NCBI GenBank assembly: GCA_950295325.1
Contig: OX485804.1
Location: 49,662,001-49,726,000, forward strand
Reading direction: 5' to 3'
DNA length: 64,000 nt
Origin: Polytrichum commune
Lineage: Eukaryota; Streptophyta; Polytrichopsida; Polytrichales; Polytrichaceae
Shown here: piece after piece, positions 32,615 to 45,698 of the stretch
How the letters are laid out: each line of letters begins with the position of its first letter
Numbering within the stretch: the stretch's first letter is position 1
The notes under the pieces: model-generated
Databases searched by the model: none
Told to the model about the DNA's origin: nothing
What the model saw: only the letters and a program-made list of their open reading frames with translations
Made by a program: the position numbers and the translations under genes

Positions 32615-33785
32615 AATCCTAGCATTTTTCAAAGTTTATGTTTTCATGTTGTTACATCATCATGAGGTCATTGTAATTTGCCAACTTGTGTGAATAAAAC
32701 CAAATAGAAATGACATTGCTGAAGAATGTTGTGACAAGATGATACAAAATCTTCCCCAAAAAACCTCCACACGAGAAAATAAGGTCACAATGTATAGTGT
32801 GTATTCACCTTCTACAATCTTCGAGAGCATTTAAGAGTTGTGTGTTAAGACATCAAAGGCTTTTGCATATGTGTCGGCTTCCTCCAACAACGAGGTTATG
32901 TGCCTTGTGTCATCTCAACACACTACACGCATATGACTCTTGGGCTACCATCACACATCACGAGAAAAACTATTTTGCGTCACTAGAACATATGCTGAGT
33001 GATCACAATGGTAGATTTGCATCTTATTTTTTTACTAACATAGATTATTGCCTATAATTTCATAACATAGGTGAGCTTTTTGCTGGACCCAACTCTCAAC
33101 ACAAGCCATTATACACCCCACCTCCAAAAAGTGTTGTCATGTAGACATCCATGTCATACTTGGGACTCATGACATGAGACTCATGACTTGGGACTTAGGA
33201 CTTGGGACTCCATGTGAAGTGGTAAGCCCCAACTTCCGCGCTCCCAACGGCCGAGATTGCACGGATCAACCTCAAGTGACTCGGGACTTAGAAACTTGGT
33301 GCCCATGTGAACCAGCCCTTTCAAAAAGACTTGTAGATTACGGTCCTCCTTGGGACGTGCGAAGGACGCTCTTACGTGCCTTGCTTAATTAGCACGGGGG
33401 TTAGGTTGCTTATGAAACTTCTACTCACCGCAACCAAAAGACACGTGCATGGTGCATGGGACGGGATGGGATGCCTTCCTTCCTTGTGCCGCAATACTTG
33501 GCCCTCGACACCTCGGGAGTCCCACCGAAGCCTGGCTAGTGATGTACACCAGTCCTAGATTTGTGTCCCGAAATCTACCACTATTGTACATTGCCGCCTC
33601 TCTTTCTAGAGAGTATGTCCCCATGTTAGAAGTTCGTACGTATTTAGGGTTTGTCGTTACAAAGAGAATCTCTCCATGGGAGCACCAACTAACGGCATTG
33701 TCTCGTCAGAGTACTTTGGGAATATAGTTGTAGAGATGGACGATGTATACTACACCATATCCCACGATGCATGCCACTATATATC
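32615..33785. other. Intergenic DNA; degenerate CTTGGGACT repeats at 33,155-33,215
   Basis: Between about 33,155 and 33,215 short units of the type GACTCATGACTTGGGACT are repeated. The end at about 33,300-33,320 (CCCATGTGAACCAGCCC) resembles family D of 38,550-38,744. From 33,330 to 33,780 the GC content is higher and ORFs overlap on both strands, but no family is recognised. Confidence 0.4.
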
Positions 33786-34281
33786 CGTGTCCGGAGAGAT
33801 TTTTGGGTTCTAAATCGCTTAAAATTCTAGTGTTTTCAAGTGCAACTGGTTACGTGTTGTGATCGATCTTTCGGTTTTTTGTTGACTAAATTGAGGTATG
33901 TTCTATAGAGGGTAGAGCATTAGATTGCTCGTAGTCAATAGAAATATAAAGGAAGTAGCATGAGAAAGAGTAAGGTTAGAATGAGGCTACCATGCTAGTC
34001 CGAAGAGTTATCCCATGTTGTTTGTGTGAACCAATGAAGAGAAGGAAAACAATAAAAGGCAAAGCAAGGAGAGCATGAGACCATCTCACTCCAAGCATTG
34101 TTCATATGCCTTTGTATAGGTGTCTATGCTTGTGCAATCTTATCTCCTATTGATTCCAATACATTCCATAGGTTCCTCTAACATGAACGGTAATGTTCCT
34201 GAAGTCTTGAACCCTCGACGGGTTGTTTCTTGACCTCAACCGGTTCATCTTGGACTAGCATTCGGTTCTCCTTGTTCATTG
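33786..34281 (-). mobile_element. hAT MITE, family A copy 8, with a ~260-bp insertion
   Basis: Starts near GTGTCCGGAGAGATTTTTGG and ends CTCCTTGTTCATTG. Family A sequence breaks off near 33,913 and resumes near 34,172 (GTTCCTCTAACATGAACGG). The extra segment is not similar to anything else seen here. Confidence 0.7.
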
Positions 34282-35854
34282 TAGAATAGTCACAACGACA
34301 ATTAACTTACAGGGATCATGCTTGTGACTATTGTAGTTCTCTTTCACCCTGTGATGTTATGATCTACAACGACAATAGATTTTTAAAACCACATTCGTAT
34401 ATTGTAAAACCATCTAGTGAAAGAGACATACTAACATTACTAAGCAACTAGATGATGGTCTCTTCCCCAAAAAACGAGGTTGTGATTTTAAAACTATGAT
34501 AAATCATAGTTGCTTGTCATAAACTCTGCAATGCACAACCTAAGTGTTCCCCATAACTGGAAATCCCAAAGTTGAAGGGAAATTATGCTCACTCGATACA
34601 TAGTCCCATGGAACGGGGGCAAGGAGCTGAGTAATGTTATGGAGAGTCTCTAATAAGGTTGCATAAATCCCCATAGTGTGAAAAATAGTCTCTTTCTTAA
34701 TCCACACAAACTGTGTTGAATTTATCAAATTCAAAAAACGTAAGTGTATTGTGTCCCTATTGTGGCCATAACTTGGTTGTGAGAAAATGAGCAAAGCTAA
34801 ATGAACAATTCCAGTGCTAACAATTTGGAACTACTGGACCTTTATCTCATAAAACATGAGGAAATGTAAGTCAGTTACCTTGTTCCCATATTGATCCTAC
34901 TTAAAAAGAAACTATGCAAGTATGAGTTAGCACACACTCTTGATGTTAGTGGCAATTGATAATCACATGGCTATATCTTGGATGAGGAAATACAAGGTGA
35001 AAATTACTCAAAAATTAGTAAACGTCAACATAGTTTGGTTAATGAATGTTGAGTCTATTAGAGGTATTTGTAAAGCAAAGGAAATGGTTGGCGGTTTGAT
35101 TCCTGCTGTGATATCTTCTCTCTATTAGATGGGGAAAAAAAGAAAAAAGAAAAGGTAGGTAGGAAGCCGAGAGTCCACCCACCGCAAGGTAGGCAATATA
35201 CCCATCATGCATCAAGATGATTCTTGAGCAGGGTAGGGCCAACGGGCTCAAATTCACGTCGGATTATCCGACGTTGGTTATTTCTTCATTTATTTAGCAA
35301 AGAAAATGAAACCATGGGTTCAGTCTCAAACTTTGAGTTAATGAGAATTAACACAAAATTACCCAAGTTTTCTTAATGCTTAAATTACCATGCACAAAGA
35401 GTGGTGTCATGCTATAAAAATACCAACTTTATGCTTATCCTACTAGAGTGGGTGGGCCAAGCTAACCTTGCATAGGTTAATCTAGGACTCAAGACAACGG
35501 GTCCCATGCACATATCCTATTTTAGATCCCAAAATTCTTTCAAAGTTTGAGAGGTGGAAGTAAGAGGTCCCAACAGATTCGCCCATCTTTCAAAATAGGC
35601 TCCGATACACGACAAACTAATGAGCTCTTAATAGAAAATTCTCTCAAAGAAGGATCAAGCCCATGGTTTCGTCCCTCTTTGAGAGACTTAACGGATAAAT
35701 CTGTTGTGTGAAAATTAAAAAATGTAGCATCCTTCAAAATGTGATCGCATAGGGGCACACAAAGTGGCCTAATGGATAGCAACAGTTGACAACTTATTGG
35801 GAGCATCTTCTCCCGCTTATCACAAGATTGATCATCCGTAATTTTGTTTCTCAC
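34282..35854. other. AT-rich intergenic DNA, nothing recognised
   Basis: No credible ORF or element. The longest minus-strand ORF nearby (35,540-35,953) runs into family L sequence and has no family resemblance. Confidence 0.45.
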
Positions 35855-37130
35855 AATAAGGTAATCGTGCCTAATTCCAACATACCAATGATCTAGACAC
35901 CTATATTTGAGTGGTATGTGGTTAGATGTGGACACCAAAAGCATGACTTGCATTTGAAAGACATTGGACTATGTGCTCATAATATGCTCCCTATTCTAAG
36001 TTTAATAGTCAACATAATTGTGAGGTTCTACCGGTATATAACCATGTATAATGAGCATGTTCACATAATTTAATATTGAATTAGATATTCATGTGAGCTT
36101 TAAAAATATGTGGTAAATGGTTATGGGCACGATTTGGATATGCTAATCATCTCACACTCATTGCTCATTTCATATCTTACTAGAAAAGGGTGTAAAGAGA
36201 ATAGTATTGGAATTAGGTGCATCTACCTTATGTGTTGGGAATTGGGGTGCACTTTGGGACCTATATACAATGTGGCCCATAGTAGCTCACACATTCATGA
36301 TAGTATGTGGCAAGGCAAATGTGAACATTGAGCAATCGGAGTAATGTGACCACAAAATTAGAATGAACATGCAACTAGTCATGTCAAATTTTACAATTGC
36401 TGCATCCATCAACTCTCCTTGGGGTTGACATGAGATGGTATTTTCTCATGAGAGGTGAAATCTCAAAATTCTAGCACATTGAATATGCCAAATATTGTGG
36501 ATAAAACTATTGAGCTTGTCTCCACGCAAAAACAACAACATTGGGGATATTATTATGGGTGTAGACTATTCACCAACCCATAATATTAAACATCATAGGT
36601 CAACGTTACTGGTCACAATATTTCTAGTGGATTGAAAAGAATGCATTGGAAAGACTTCCAACCTAGGGGAAGGGGGTGAGTGTATCGGGAGAGCATGACA
36701 AGTATAACATAGGTCGCACAATATTTTTATCCTTGTTGGTGTTTGTTGTGGGGCATAGTATAGAGTTGCATGGGGTAAGTCACACCATACATTATTAATC
36801 ATAGTCAATGGAAATCCTTTGCATATTCAAGTGATTTGTCCGTGTCAACGGACATTTATGATAGGAGGAAGTTAAAATATTTTCTATCACCTCTTACGAG
36901 ACTCCAATGAATTTTTACACGAGAGAGAGAGAATCTTAGTGCTAAAATGCGTCATGTAGCCACAATACTTGTCTAGACCCATGTACAATCTACATGGCAA
37001 CATCGGCTCATAGATTTCATTCACTTGGTTGTGGTCTTCTAGTGCTACAATTTCAATGTCCTCTAGCTTCATAGATGCTAATATTTTGCGGATTAATTCT
37101 TTCAATAGACTATGGAGTACGTTATATGCC
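35855..37130. repeat. Family L copy
   Basis: 35,855-36,200 aligns with 4,130-4,490 and 4,845-5,190: shared GAGTGGTATGTGGTTAG, GGACACCAAAAGCA type, and CTCATTTCATATCYTACTAG type motifs. 36,340-36,900 matches 31,260-31,510. Together with the copies near 4-6 kb this suggests an original element of at least 2 kb. Confidence 0.6.
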
Positions 37131-38277
37131 TATAATTATATGGTCAAAGTTGAACTTTGAGGAATTTCCTAAGAAAGGAATTACAAATAGATATGGTGAA
37201 GATTCTTTCATTCATGCCATAGACTATCTCTCTCCATAATTGCAGCATGTATGAATCAAACAAAGAGGTTGATTCAAAGCCCTATTATGGATTACGTAGT
37301 TAGATCACTAATATACATGTGTTTATAGTAGGGTCCCGATTCAAAGAAAACTCTAAAATTAAGTGTTCCTATTGGCCAATAGGAAGTTTCCTATAGATCT
37401 AATAGGTTTAAAGTAGGGTCAAAGTCCAAAATATGAACAATTTGAAGTGTTGTTAATGTGGCACCACTTTCCTATCAAATCTTGCTAGGTCCCAACTTAA
37501 GAAAATGCTCCTCCTAGTTTAAGAAACCAATCTTGAGTTTGAAAGTAAGGTCCAATAAGGGTTGCCTTGGACCAACTTTCCTAGACAAAAACCCTACGAT
37601 TCTATGCAATTAGTCACCACCTACACGAGCCCATTTAACAATGGAATAACATATGACACCTACTCCATAACATTGTTCATCTTGAGAAGCTTGTTCTCTT
37701 TCTAAACCTAACTTAATGTACTCCTTTCCCATCCACTTGAGAATTATCTCAAGATCCATCTCAAAATCATAAGGATTTATCCTCGGAGTTTGGAAATCTA
37801 CTTCAAATATGAAATATATGGAGTTGGATACCCAACCCACCAAATACAAGGAGAGCACTGAAGAATATTATGGAGTTTCTCTCCCCACTCAAGGGGTTAA
37901 GGGTTAAAATTACGTACCCATGAGCTTAGGAGGTTAAAATAAGAAAAGTAAAAACCAACAACAAACAATCCGACATGAATTTTGAGCCCGTTGACCCTAC
38001 CCTGCTCAAGAATCTTCTTGATGCAGGGTGTGATTTATTGCATACCTTGTGATAGGTGGGCTTTTAAAGAATAAGTATCATGTACCCATGAGCCATATAG
38101 CAACAATTGTTGCGTAGGAAGGGTTGGTCTTTGAAAGGCTGGGAGGCTGAGAATCTGAGCAACAATGCATGTACTTTGGTGACCGTATAAGTAAGTACTC
38201 ACAAAAAGTTTGAGCAATCACCCACATTCCTTCTATCAAATAATTCAAATGGACCTCTTCGGTGCTCCACATGTGTG
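37131..38277. other. AT-rich intergenic DNA, nothing recognised
   Basis: Short ORFs only. CTACCCTGCTCAAGAATC at about 37,996 is the inverse of a stretch near 35,220-35,240, a weak sign of another dispersed repeat. Confidence 0.4.
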
Positions 38278-38285
38278 ATTCGTCC

Positions 38286-38515
38286 CCATGAACGGGGAGA
38301 AGCAACCACTAGGTACGGATGAGCCCATTGAGTTTGTGAAATAACCGGTTGAAGCTCAAGACTTCATGAAAATTACCCATCATTCTAGAGGAATTTATGG
38401 AATATATGCCTTAAATTGATAAAAGGAAAACCGAAATTTCACAACATGTAACCGGTTGGATTTGGAAATACTAGGATTTATAATCGATTATGTCCAAAAC
38501 TTTCTCCCGACATTG
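38286..38515 (+). mobile_element. hAT MITE, family A copy 9
   Basis: 230 bp, starting CCATGAACGGGGAGA and ending TTTCTCCCGACATTG. Flanks ATTCGTCC (38,278-38,285) and ATTCATCC (38,516-38,523) match at 7 of 8 positions, a lightly mutated target duplication. Confidence 0.85.
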
Positions 38516-38549
38516 ATTCATCCTGGAATGCACACATTGAGAGAACTAA

Positions 38550-38744
38550 GGGTCGGTGCACATGGGGTTCCAAGTCTTAAGTCCTGTGGATATTTTTGCA
38601 TAAAATAATCAACGTCTAACCTTACTGATAATTAATCACATAATAACGGTTTCTTGAGGCTCAAAAGTTGGGATTTTGTCTTCATGTTTAGGACTTGCTA
38701 GCATGAGTGAGGTTTGGGGCTTGGGACCTCATGTGAACCAACCC
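38550..38744. mobile_element. PIF/Harbinger-type MITE (family D)
   Basis: 195 bp with ends GGGTCGGTGCACATGGGG and CTCATGTGAACCAACCC, bordered by TAA at both sides (38,547-38,549 and 38,745-38,747). Inverted TCTTAAGTCC/GGACTTGC blocks lie inside. A related end is at about 33,300-33,320. Confidence 0.8.
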
Positions 38745-38917
38745 TAAATGTCATCTCAAGTGTGTTGGTGCACTGGAGGAACTTTTAGGACACATTTGAG
38801 GGCTAAGGTAGTGTGTGGCCCTCTTGTGGGCATTTTCCAACCTGATAAGCAATTGTAACATTTGAATGGGAGTAGCATTTGTGAATCACGCAAATTGTCA
38901 TTTTTAAGTGTTAGAGG

Positions 38918-39444
38918 ACATTTTTCCATGGTCACAATTCCATGGTCCGATTCTTTAAAAAAATGCATTTTTAAAGCCTTTGGGCCCCTGACTAGGTGTA
39001 AACCGAAAATGGACCAAGAGAAGTGACCATGCACCAAAAGTGGATGTGCTTATTTTTTTAATATATGTCCAATTTCTTTTAGTTTTGGGAATTTTCTTCA
39101 TGTTTTAACCTTCTCACCTTCATCTTTCCTCGTAACTGTGGAATTGTTTGGCACCAAAACAAACTCAGCAACAACCCAACAATAACCCAACATTTTTGTG
39201 TCATGGTCTCCTGACATTTGCAACGAGAGAACCTCTTTTCCCTCTCCCACCGCAAACCCCGTTGGACCATGAAAATAGATAACGTAGGCTTGAAAATAGA
39301 CCTTTTGAGGACCTCAAGTTCCCTAGTCACTCTTATATTTTTTTCCTGATGTTATCCGAATTGATCCCATAACGAGTTCAACAGCCAATCACATATTTTA
39401 GAGGAGCAAGGGAGAATTTCATGGTCCATGCTGTAAACAAACCC
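38918..39444. mobile_element. PIF/Harbinger-type MITE (family B), copy 3, left end missing
   Basis: Matches family B copy 2 from CCATGGTCCGATTC onward (including AAGCCTTTGGGCCCC and GACTAGGTGTAAACC), ending CTGTAAACAAACCC followed by TTA. The left terminus could not be found. Confidence 0.7.
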
Positions 39445-39688
39445 TTATTATTCTCTTGACTTGATATGCCTCCTTGCAACAAGAGATTAGTCAGTGGCAT
39501 TTGAAGAAGTCCCTAAGCAAAGTTGGACATGACGCATGCCCTGATCACACCAAAATTTCCATCTGGTTCCAACCGTGAAATTGTTGAAGATTATGTTAAG
39601 CAATAGATGTTGGCCTACCACTTTTCACACTATTATAGCCGACATGCCGACAGATGATGTCTGAACTGACCGGTGTGACCAACCCCTC

Positions 39689-39891
39689 CATGTTTGGGAA
39701 GATTTTGGACATAGTCGATCGACATCCTAGTGTTTCCAAGTCCAACCAGTTAAATGCTGACATCTTTCAATTTTTCTTTATTGGATTGAGGTATATTCTC
39801 TAAATTCCTCATTATAATGATCGGTAACTTTCCCGAAGTCTTGAACATCAACCGGTTCATTTGTAACTAGCGGTCAGATCCCCATTTATTG
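39689..39891 (-). mobile_element. hAT MITE, family A copy 10
   Basis: About 203 bp containing the family A interior in reverse (TCCTAGTGTTTCCAAGTCCA, TTGAGGTATATTCT). Terminal sequences are degenerate and no target duplication is evident. Part of the interior near the right end is missing. Confidence 0.65.
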
Positions 39892-41009
39892 GCTTGACTC
39901 AGCTCAGTGCAGTTTGTGTCCATTGACCCGCAGAAGGAAAACTTTTGAAGCACGAAAGGTTTAGATGAACTAACTTAATTGTTTCCTAACATAAGGCAGA
40001 TGGTGCTAATCAAAAGCTGTCTCTATAAGTGATGAGCATTCATGTTATTAATACTAGATTGAGAGATTCAACCATTCTTGTTAGCAATTGAGAGAGGATT
40101 TCAAGGCATCAAAGTACGTCTTATTTCATCTATATATGCAAAAGTTGTAAGTGTTCAAAGTTTTATTGGTAGATGACCCATAACTAACAATGAATCCTAA
40201 AGTAAAAGTAGTGGACAGTCTCATAATTGATATGTACTTACTATGCAAAATGTTAGGGTGTTGGTTTTAGCACCATCTATCTTATATGGAATTCCTAAAT
40301 GACTTCATATTTTATTTATTTTTATACTATGGACTTATTTAGTTTTGATTTTTTGTCTAGTATGGATAGCAAGTTGGTTAGACTAATGACTTGTGGTTGG
40401 AAAGTACATCGATGGTGAAAATGTTAGGAACCTTTATAGCTCCGATTTGTCTTAGTGAATTTGATCCTCAATTCAACATCAAAGACTATTATTACTAGTG
40501 CAACCTTATACCATGTACTACCATTGATGTTCTTAAAAACACAAAATCAGATACACCAACATGTGCAATAAGGTTGCCCCACGCTAATTTATCAACATGC
40601 CAAACTATTTTGAATACTAATTTACCACCTCAACAACAAAATACATGAAACATTTTGATTTTGATGTTTTGTGATTGTTAAACAAACGAACAGACCTTTA
40701 TAAGTTCTCGTGTTCTAGTTTCGACCCAACGTAATTTGTATGGGTAAAGAGGCAACCCACTCACAAGTAGATACATGTGTATGCATGTGCGTATATATAC
40801 TATGCATTTCTACTTATCATATTAATGATATTCAATGTTAGTTCTTTACGAGATTGCAGGTACACGTGCCATTTTTATTTGACCAAGATTTCGAGAGATT
40901 GTCATTCACCATAATCTCGCCACATGGTCAAGATTGTGGTCTCCATTTTTAGTTGTACTCTGTGTACTAAGCATTGGTATTGCAAGATTTGTGGTGTTGA
41001 ACTATACAA
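39892..41009. other. AT-rich intergenic DNA, nothing recognised
   Basis: No ORF of 60 codons or more and no recognisable element end in this stretch. Confidence 0.5.
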
Positions 41010-41405
41010 CAACTTCCGGGGAGATTTTTGGGCATAATTGGTCAAAATCTTAGTGTTTCCAAGTCCAATCACTGGACATTTTTCCGATTCATAACATTGT
41101 TTTGTGGGACTGACAATATTCTACATATTCTTCTCGAATATTTAAACTTTTTGTCTAAATGTGGGAATATTCAAAAAAATATTTTGTAAAATATTGTTAG
41201 TCCCACAAAACCCTTTTTATTACTCTGAACAATGTTATGCAGTTACATGTTGTGATATTTCAATTTCCCTTCACCAATTCAAATTGTATTCTATAAATTC
41301 CTCTAAAATAATCTATAAATGTTTTGAAGTCTTGAACATTAACTTGTTGTTTCTCAAACTTAACTGGTTCATTTGTAACCGGCGGTTGGTTCTCCTTGTT
41401 CATTG
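41010..41405 (-). mobile_element. hAT MITE, family A copy 11, interrupted by a foldback MITE
   Basis: Starts CAACTTCCGGGGAGA and ends CTCCTTGTTCATTG. Family A sequence is split at the point where the 150-bp family F element (41,090-41,239) lies, with GTTACATGTTGTGAT resuming directly after it. Confidence 0.75.
41090..41239. mobile_element. Foldback MITE (family F), copy 3
   Basis: Ends CATAACATTGTTTTGTGGG and CAATGTTATG, with GGACTGACAATATT on the left answered by AATATTGTTAGTCC on the right. Nested in a family A hAT MITE. Confidence 0.75.
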
Positions 41406-42580
41406 CTGCAGTTTACTAAAAAGTACCACAACGTAGTTATATATCAAAAACTTTGATGAAACTTCCACATTGTAAGGTAGATGGGTCTTAAACGGTTACT
41501 TTCTCTCTCCAACCCCCTTCTCCTAATACTCAATAAAAACACCCAATAAAAAGGAGGTGGTTTAGCAAATCCAAATCGAGGATTCAAAGCCATAGCGGCT
41601 TTCCTCATATTTTCGGAGCTCATATGAATATCTTATGCAATATCATGATGAACCTTATTGTGCTCATTGAATGGTTTTATAGCCCCCCCCCCCAAATTAT
41701 GCTGACAAATGAACCTATAATATCAACTAATTTGGGCTCTCCGATCTTGATTCAAGGGTTATGTTGACTAAAGATGCCAACACCCTAGTCCTCTATATCA
41801 ATAATCAACATTCTCATCCTCCCCTCCCCAAGTTTACCCTCCCCCTCGGTAGGTAATGTGAACATGTTCAATGGAGATCGGTACATTGTTAACGCGGTTT
41901 TTAATTAGCGCAAATGTGCTTTTGGTGTGTCCACATGTGTACGCTAACTGAACTATGAGCAAAAGCATATAGTCAATGAGCCTTAGTCATAAAGAGTAGA
42001 AAAGAAAAAGTAATGCCCGTATCCAAGGACTGGCTTGAATGTGAGCATGTTAGCCTTATGTTGATCATGGTTGTCCGTGATGCAACCTAAGGTGTTATGC
42101 CTCCTTTCATAATGAGCACAATTGTCCACGGTTACCTTTATGAAAAAAATTAGGGTTGAGCATTTTTGTAAATAGATTACCATTGCTCAAAGACTCTTCT
42201 AGCTCCAGAATATTGGAGCAGTGACTCGCTTTTGTCAATAATTGATTGGAAATTTTAGAACACAAACTCATGGCAACATGAAGATCCAACGCCGAGCACT
42301 TCATACCTTTGACATAGGAGGAACAAAACTAAGTACAATGGGTGATTTTTAACTTCAAGTTTTGAAGAGAGGAGCATTGGCTACAACAATCGGAGTGATG
42401 AAGCCATATATGGATGATTATAAAAAAAATTCACTCAATAGTAGTTCAAAAGTTGGTGATCTCATCCAATTTTATGATTTTTAGGAAGAAATTTTTTTTG
42501 TGTATTTTATCCACAAAAAGCATGGAGTGATTACAAAATATCTTATGTTCTAAAATCACTACGTACAATGGAATTATCCA
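41406..42580. other. AT-rich intergenic DNA, nothing recognised
   Basis: Several short ORFs on the minus strand near 41,980-42,300 overlap each other and have no family resemblance. Confidence 0.5.
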
Positions 42581-42946
42581 TAAAGTTTCTCAAAATCTCA
42601 TGTTTTGGTAGGGAGTTTTGTCCCACTTTTGACAATTTATAATGTTTGAGGAGTGGTGTCAGAACCCCCAATTTGAATGAAATGAAGTGGGGGTGCATAA
42701 TTTTCACCAAAAGACGACTACAGAACATTGAATTTTATGGGCAACCAGGCACCTAAAATGATGCTCTCAAAAGTTTGACAATCAATTCCTTTCTACATAA
42801 CCATTTCTTGGCCAAAGGTCAAACACCTCCACTTCAATCCACCATAATTATGGGTTTCCGAACCCACTCAAATGATCCTCAAACATAGTAAATCGTCAAA
42901 AGTGGGGCAAAACTCCCTATCAAAGCATGAGTTTCTGAAGAAACTT
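42581..42946. mobile_element. Inverted-repeat element (U)
   Basis: Arms of about 70 bp: CATGTTTTGGTAGGGAGTTT on the left (from 42,599) and its counterpart AACTCCCTATCAAAGCATG on the right (to about 42,930). GTCCCACTTTTGAC and GTCAAAAGTGGGGC extend the match. No target duplication recognised, class unknown. Confidence 0.7.
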
Positions 42947-43823
42947 AAACACTTGTAAAGTTATCTTGTAACTTAATAGGCATTTTGGTAAGGAGTTGGT
43001 TTGTTTTGCAACCAACATTGTCCACATGTGAGTAAGTTTTCAGTGCATGCTTGGAGTCGGTGTGCAGATTCAGACTCACAAATTACTATATTGGTTCATC
43101 GGTGGCCAAACTCAATCGCACAGCAGATGGACCAAATGGATGAAGCTTCATGGTGTCTATATAAACTCATGCATCATGTATAAAAGGCTTATACTAAGAA
43201 CAAATACCCCTAGAGGTTGACGACGAGTTCACTTCAATTTAAACCCACCAAACTAATCCGGGCCACTTGATAGGCTTAGTGGAGACCTCACTCACTACAC
43301 GAATCCCTAGTCTATGCACTACATTACCATTGGGTCTTGTAGTTTCCATGAGCCATAACCATAACTCTAGGGCTAGTGGTTGGGTACTTGTATGTTTCAC
43401 AAAACGAAACCTCAACGTTTTGCAATGTCTTGCAATTTTTACAAATGTTTTTTTTACTACAAATGTCTATAAAAACATGTTACCATAAAAATTGTTAAAC
43501 CGTCATGGTGGAATTGAAGAGTGTATTTTTCTAACTTTTGTGTGACATAACATTTGTCAGCTGAATGTGTTGAGTTCAGCTTTGGGCCTTGGTGCAATGA
43601 AACACTAACTTAATGTGTGAGTACTTTGAATTTGCGAGAATCCGGATCATAAGGTGGGACTGCAACCTTCTGTCATAAGCTTAACTTATCTGATAGGTGT
43701 ATTGTTGTTAAGAGGCCATAATTGGTGGTCCTTTTGAGTGATTTATTAACTAGGTCAAAAGTTGGCCAGTTTTTGAGTCAGTAGTGTTCGCTAGTCGTGA
43801 CTTATGGACTCAGCAATACTAAC
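42947..43823. other. AT-rich intergenic DNA, nothing recognised
   Basis: Short ORFs only, none with a family resemblance. Confidence 0.5.
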
Positions 43824-43826
43824 TTA

Positions 43827-44327
43827 GGGCCGCTTCCCACTATGGCCAACCAAGTCGAGAGGCCGTGGGATTGAATGGCCAAACTTTGTTGAGAGTCCAA
43901 AGAAATGGGCTGAAAATAGATAGCCAATAAAATATAGGAATTGGAGCCTTTGGCCAGGCATAGTGTGAAGCTTCCAAAGGTCAAGCCCAAAGTCCAAAGG
44001 AAGAAGGAGCATCCCACTTTATTCCATGTCCAAAACAACTCCTCCAATCTAACGGTCAAGATCTTGACAGTTATTTTTTTTTTAATATTAAAAAAATCGA
44101 CGGCCTCTCAACCAAAGTTTGGGTTTCCATTCTTGTCCGACCCAAACTTCTTTTGAGAGTTTGTAGTCTTGATCAAAAAATATGCCATGTAGACATTTTG
44201 GAGAGTGGCGGCCTTTAGACTTTGGCCTCTTGTGTGAAGTGTCAAGAGGCTGGATTCTTGGTTTCTTGTAATTTGATTGGTGGAAATCAATGGCCACTCA
44301 ACCTTCGGCCATAGTGCGAAGCGGCCC
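43827..44327. mobile_element. PIF/Harbinger-type MITE (family C-like), copy 3
   Basis: 501 bp with ends GGGCCGCTTCCCACTATGG and CCATAGTGCGAAGCGGCCC, each bordered by TTA (43,824-43,826 and 44,328-44,330). The ends are variant forms of the family C terminus. Overlapping ORFs inside run on both strands and are not coding. Confidence 0.82.
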
Positions 44328-45543
44328 TTAACTTAACTAACGTAGAGGATTCTCATTGGGCAACTCGAACACATTCAGCTCCCTACCCTTTTGCAAGGCT
44401 AAAACACCCTTTTACCCTTAAAGGACGTGGGGTCTCAATGTAGGGCCATGTACGCAATTTATATGAGCCTCACCAAGTTCATACATCATATTATGTATAT
44501 TTAAGGGTTTAAATTCTTATTATATATGTTGTTTTATGTCAAGGAGAAAATGAATATAGAAACGTACTTGTCACTGATGATCGTAATACGTTGTATGTAT
44601 TTGCAACCAATGGCACATATGTTGCATATATTGAGCTTAAATCTTCGATAACGTGAAGATATCCAACCGATTCAATAAGTGCATTGGAGAAATAAGTTGA
44701 TTTTAGATAGAGTCATTTCCTACATGATTAACAAAAAATTGGAATGAAGTATGTAGCTCAAATACATGTTATTGTGCTTGGAGAGGTCCAATCTGAGCCC
44801 TCTCGAACGATTGAGGGTTAACACCCTAATGGCCCAAATGAACTCTCCTGAATGTTGCCTAAAAATGTTCATCCGAGGTCAACAACATATCAAAGAAAAG
44901 ATGTATCTCTAATGGTGGTTATGACCATGTGGATGGCATCTTCATATAATGAGGATTGTCAACACAAAAACTCATTTGTCCATAAGTTCCAAATCGTAAG
45001 ATACACGTGTACATTGGAATGGTCGGACAAGGGTGGTTGCTTGGACAAAAATGTCCTTTTCAGCTTTTAAAGGGTACACCCCTACCTCCATAATGGGAAC
45101 GCTTGATGTTGGAGTTTTTGGGTCTTGGACCTTAGTGTAACCCATCTTTAGGGAGTAAGCATGAAAGTGAATTTGTTAATGACAAGCCTCAATAACCATA
45201 AAATCAAAAGGTATGGCTTTCACATCGATCCAATCACATAAACTACAGTATTGAATCAATGCCAACCAAACTTAAGGTTAAATCTCTTCGAGAAAAATAG
45301 ATAGTTGAAAGACATAAAACTTGAATTGTGAGTTGCACCAATTTTGAATAAATCACCAGCTAATTGCATATTTAGTTATAGTGCCTACCCTTGAAAGAGG
45401 GCAATAACCCCCAACTAGCAAATGAGGCTCTTCATTCATGCTTGCTCCATCAAGAGCATGTATATCTATCCATCTATCTATTTATGTGTCTATCTATCAC
45501 ATTTAGCACCAGAAATTACATTAAATCTTCAAAGTTAATCTCA
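44328..45543. other. AT-rich intergenic DNA, nothing recognised
   Basis: No gene or element seen. A CTAT-rich simple stretch lies near 45,465-45,498. Confidence 0.5.
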
Positions 45544-45546
45544 ATG

Positions 45547-45698
45547 CACTACCATCACATGAGTCTTAGGCAACACCTCATGTGTCGGTGAAAGTAATTT
45601 GCAACCCTACCATGTGGTAGTTTTAATTTTCTTTCAGTGACGCACAATAATTTTCAGTAAGGCATGATGTGTTGCCCAAGACTCATATGCTTGTAGTG
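45547..45698. mobile_element. CACTA-like MITE with 3-bp target duplication
   Basis: 152 bp beginning CACTACCATCAC and ending TTGTAGTG, flanked by ATG on both sides (45,544-45,546 and 45,699-45,701). Long inverted arms: CATGAGTCTTAGGCAACAC and GTGTTGCCCAAGACTCATATG. CACTA ends plus a 3-bp duplication are the CACTA (En/Spm) signature. Too short to be autonomous. Confidence 0.75.

Noticed and set aside
43802-44297. Overlapping ORFs on both strands between 43.8 and 44.3 kb
   Set aside because: They fall inside a family C-type MITE with TTA duplications, and inverted arms produce mirrored open frames.
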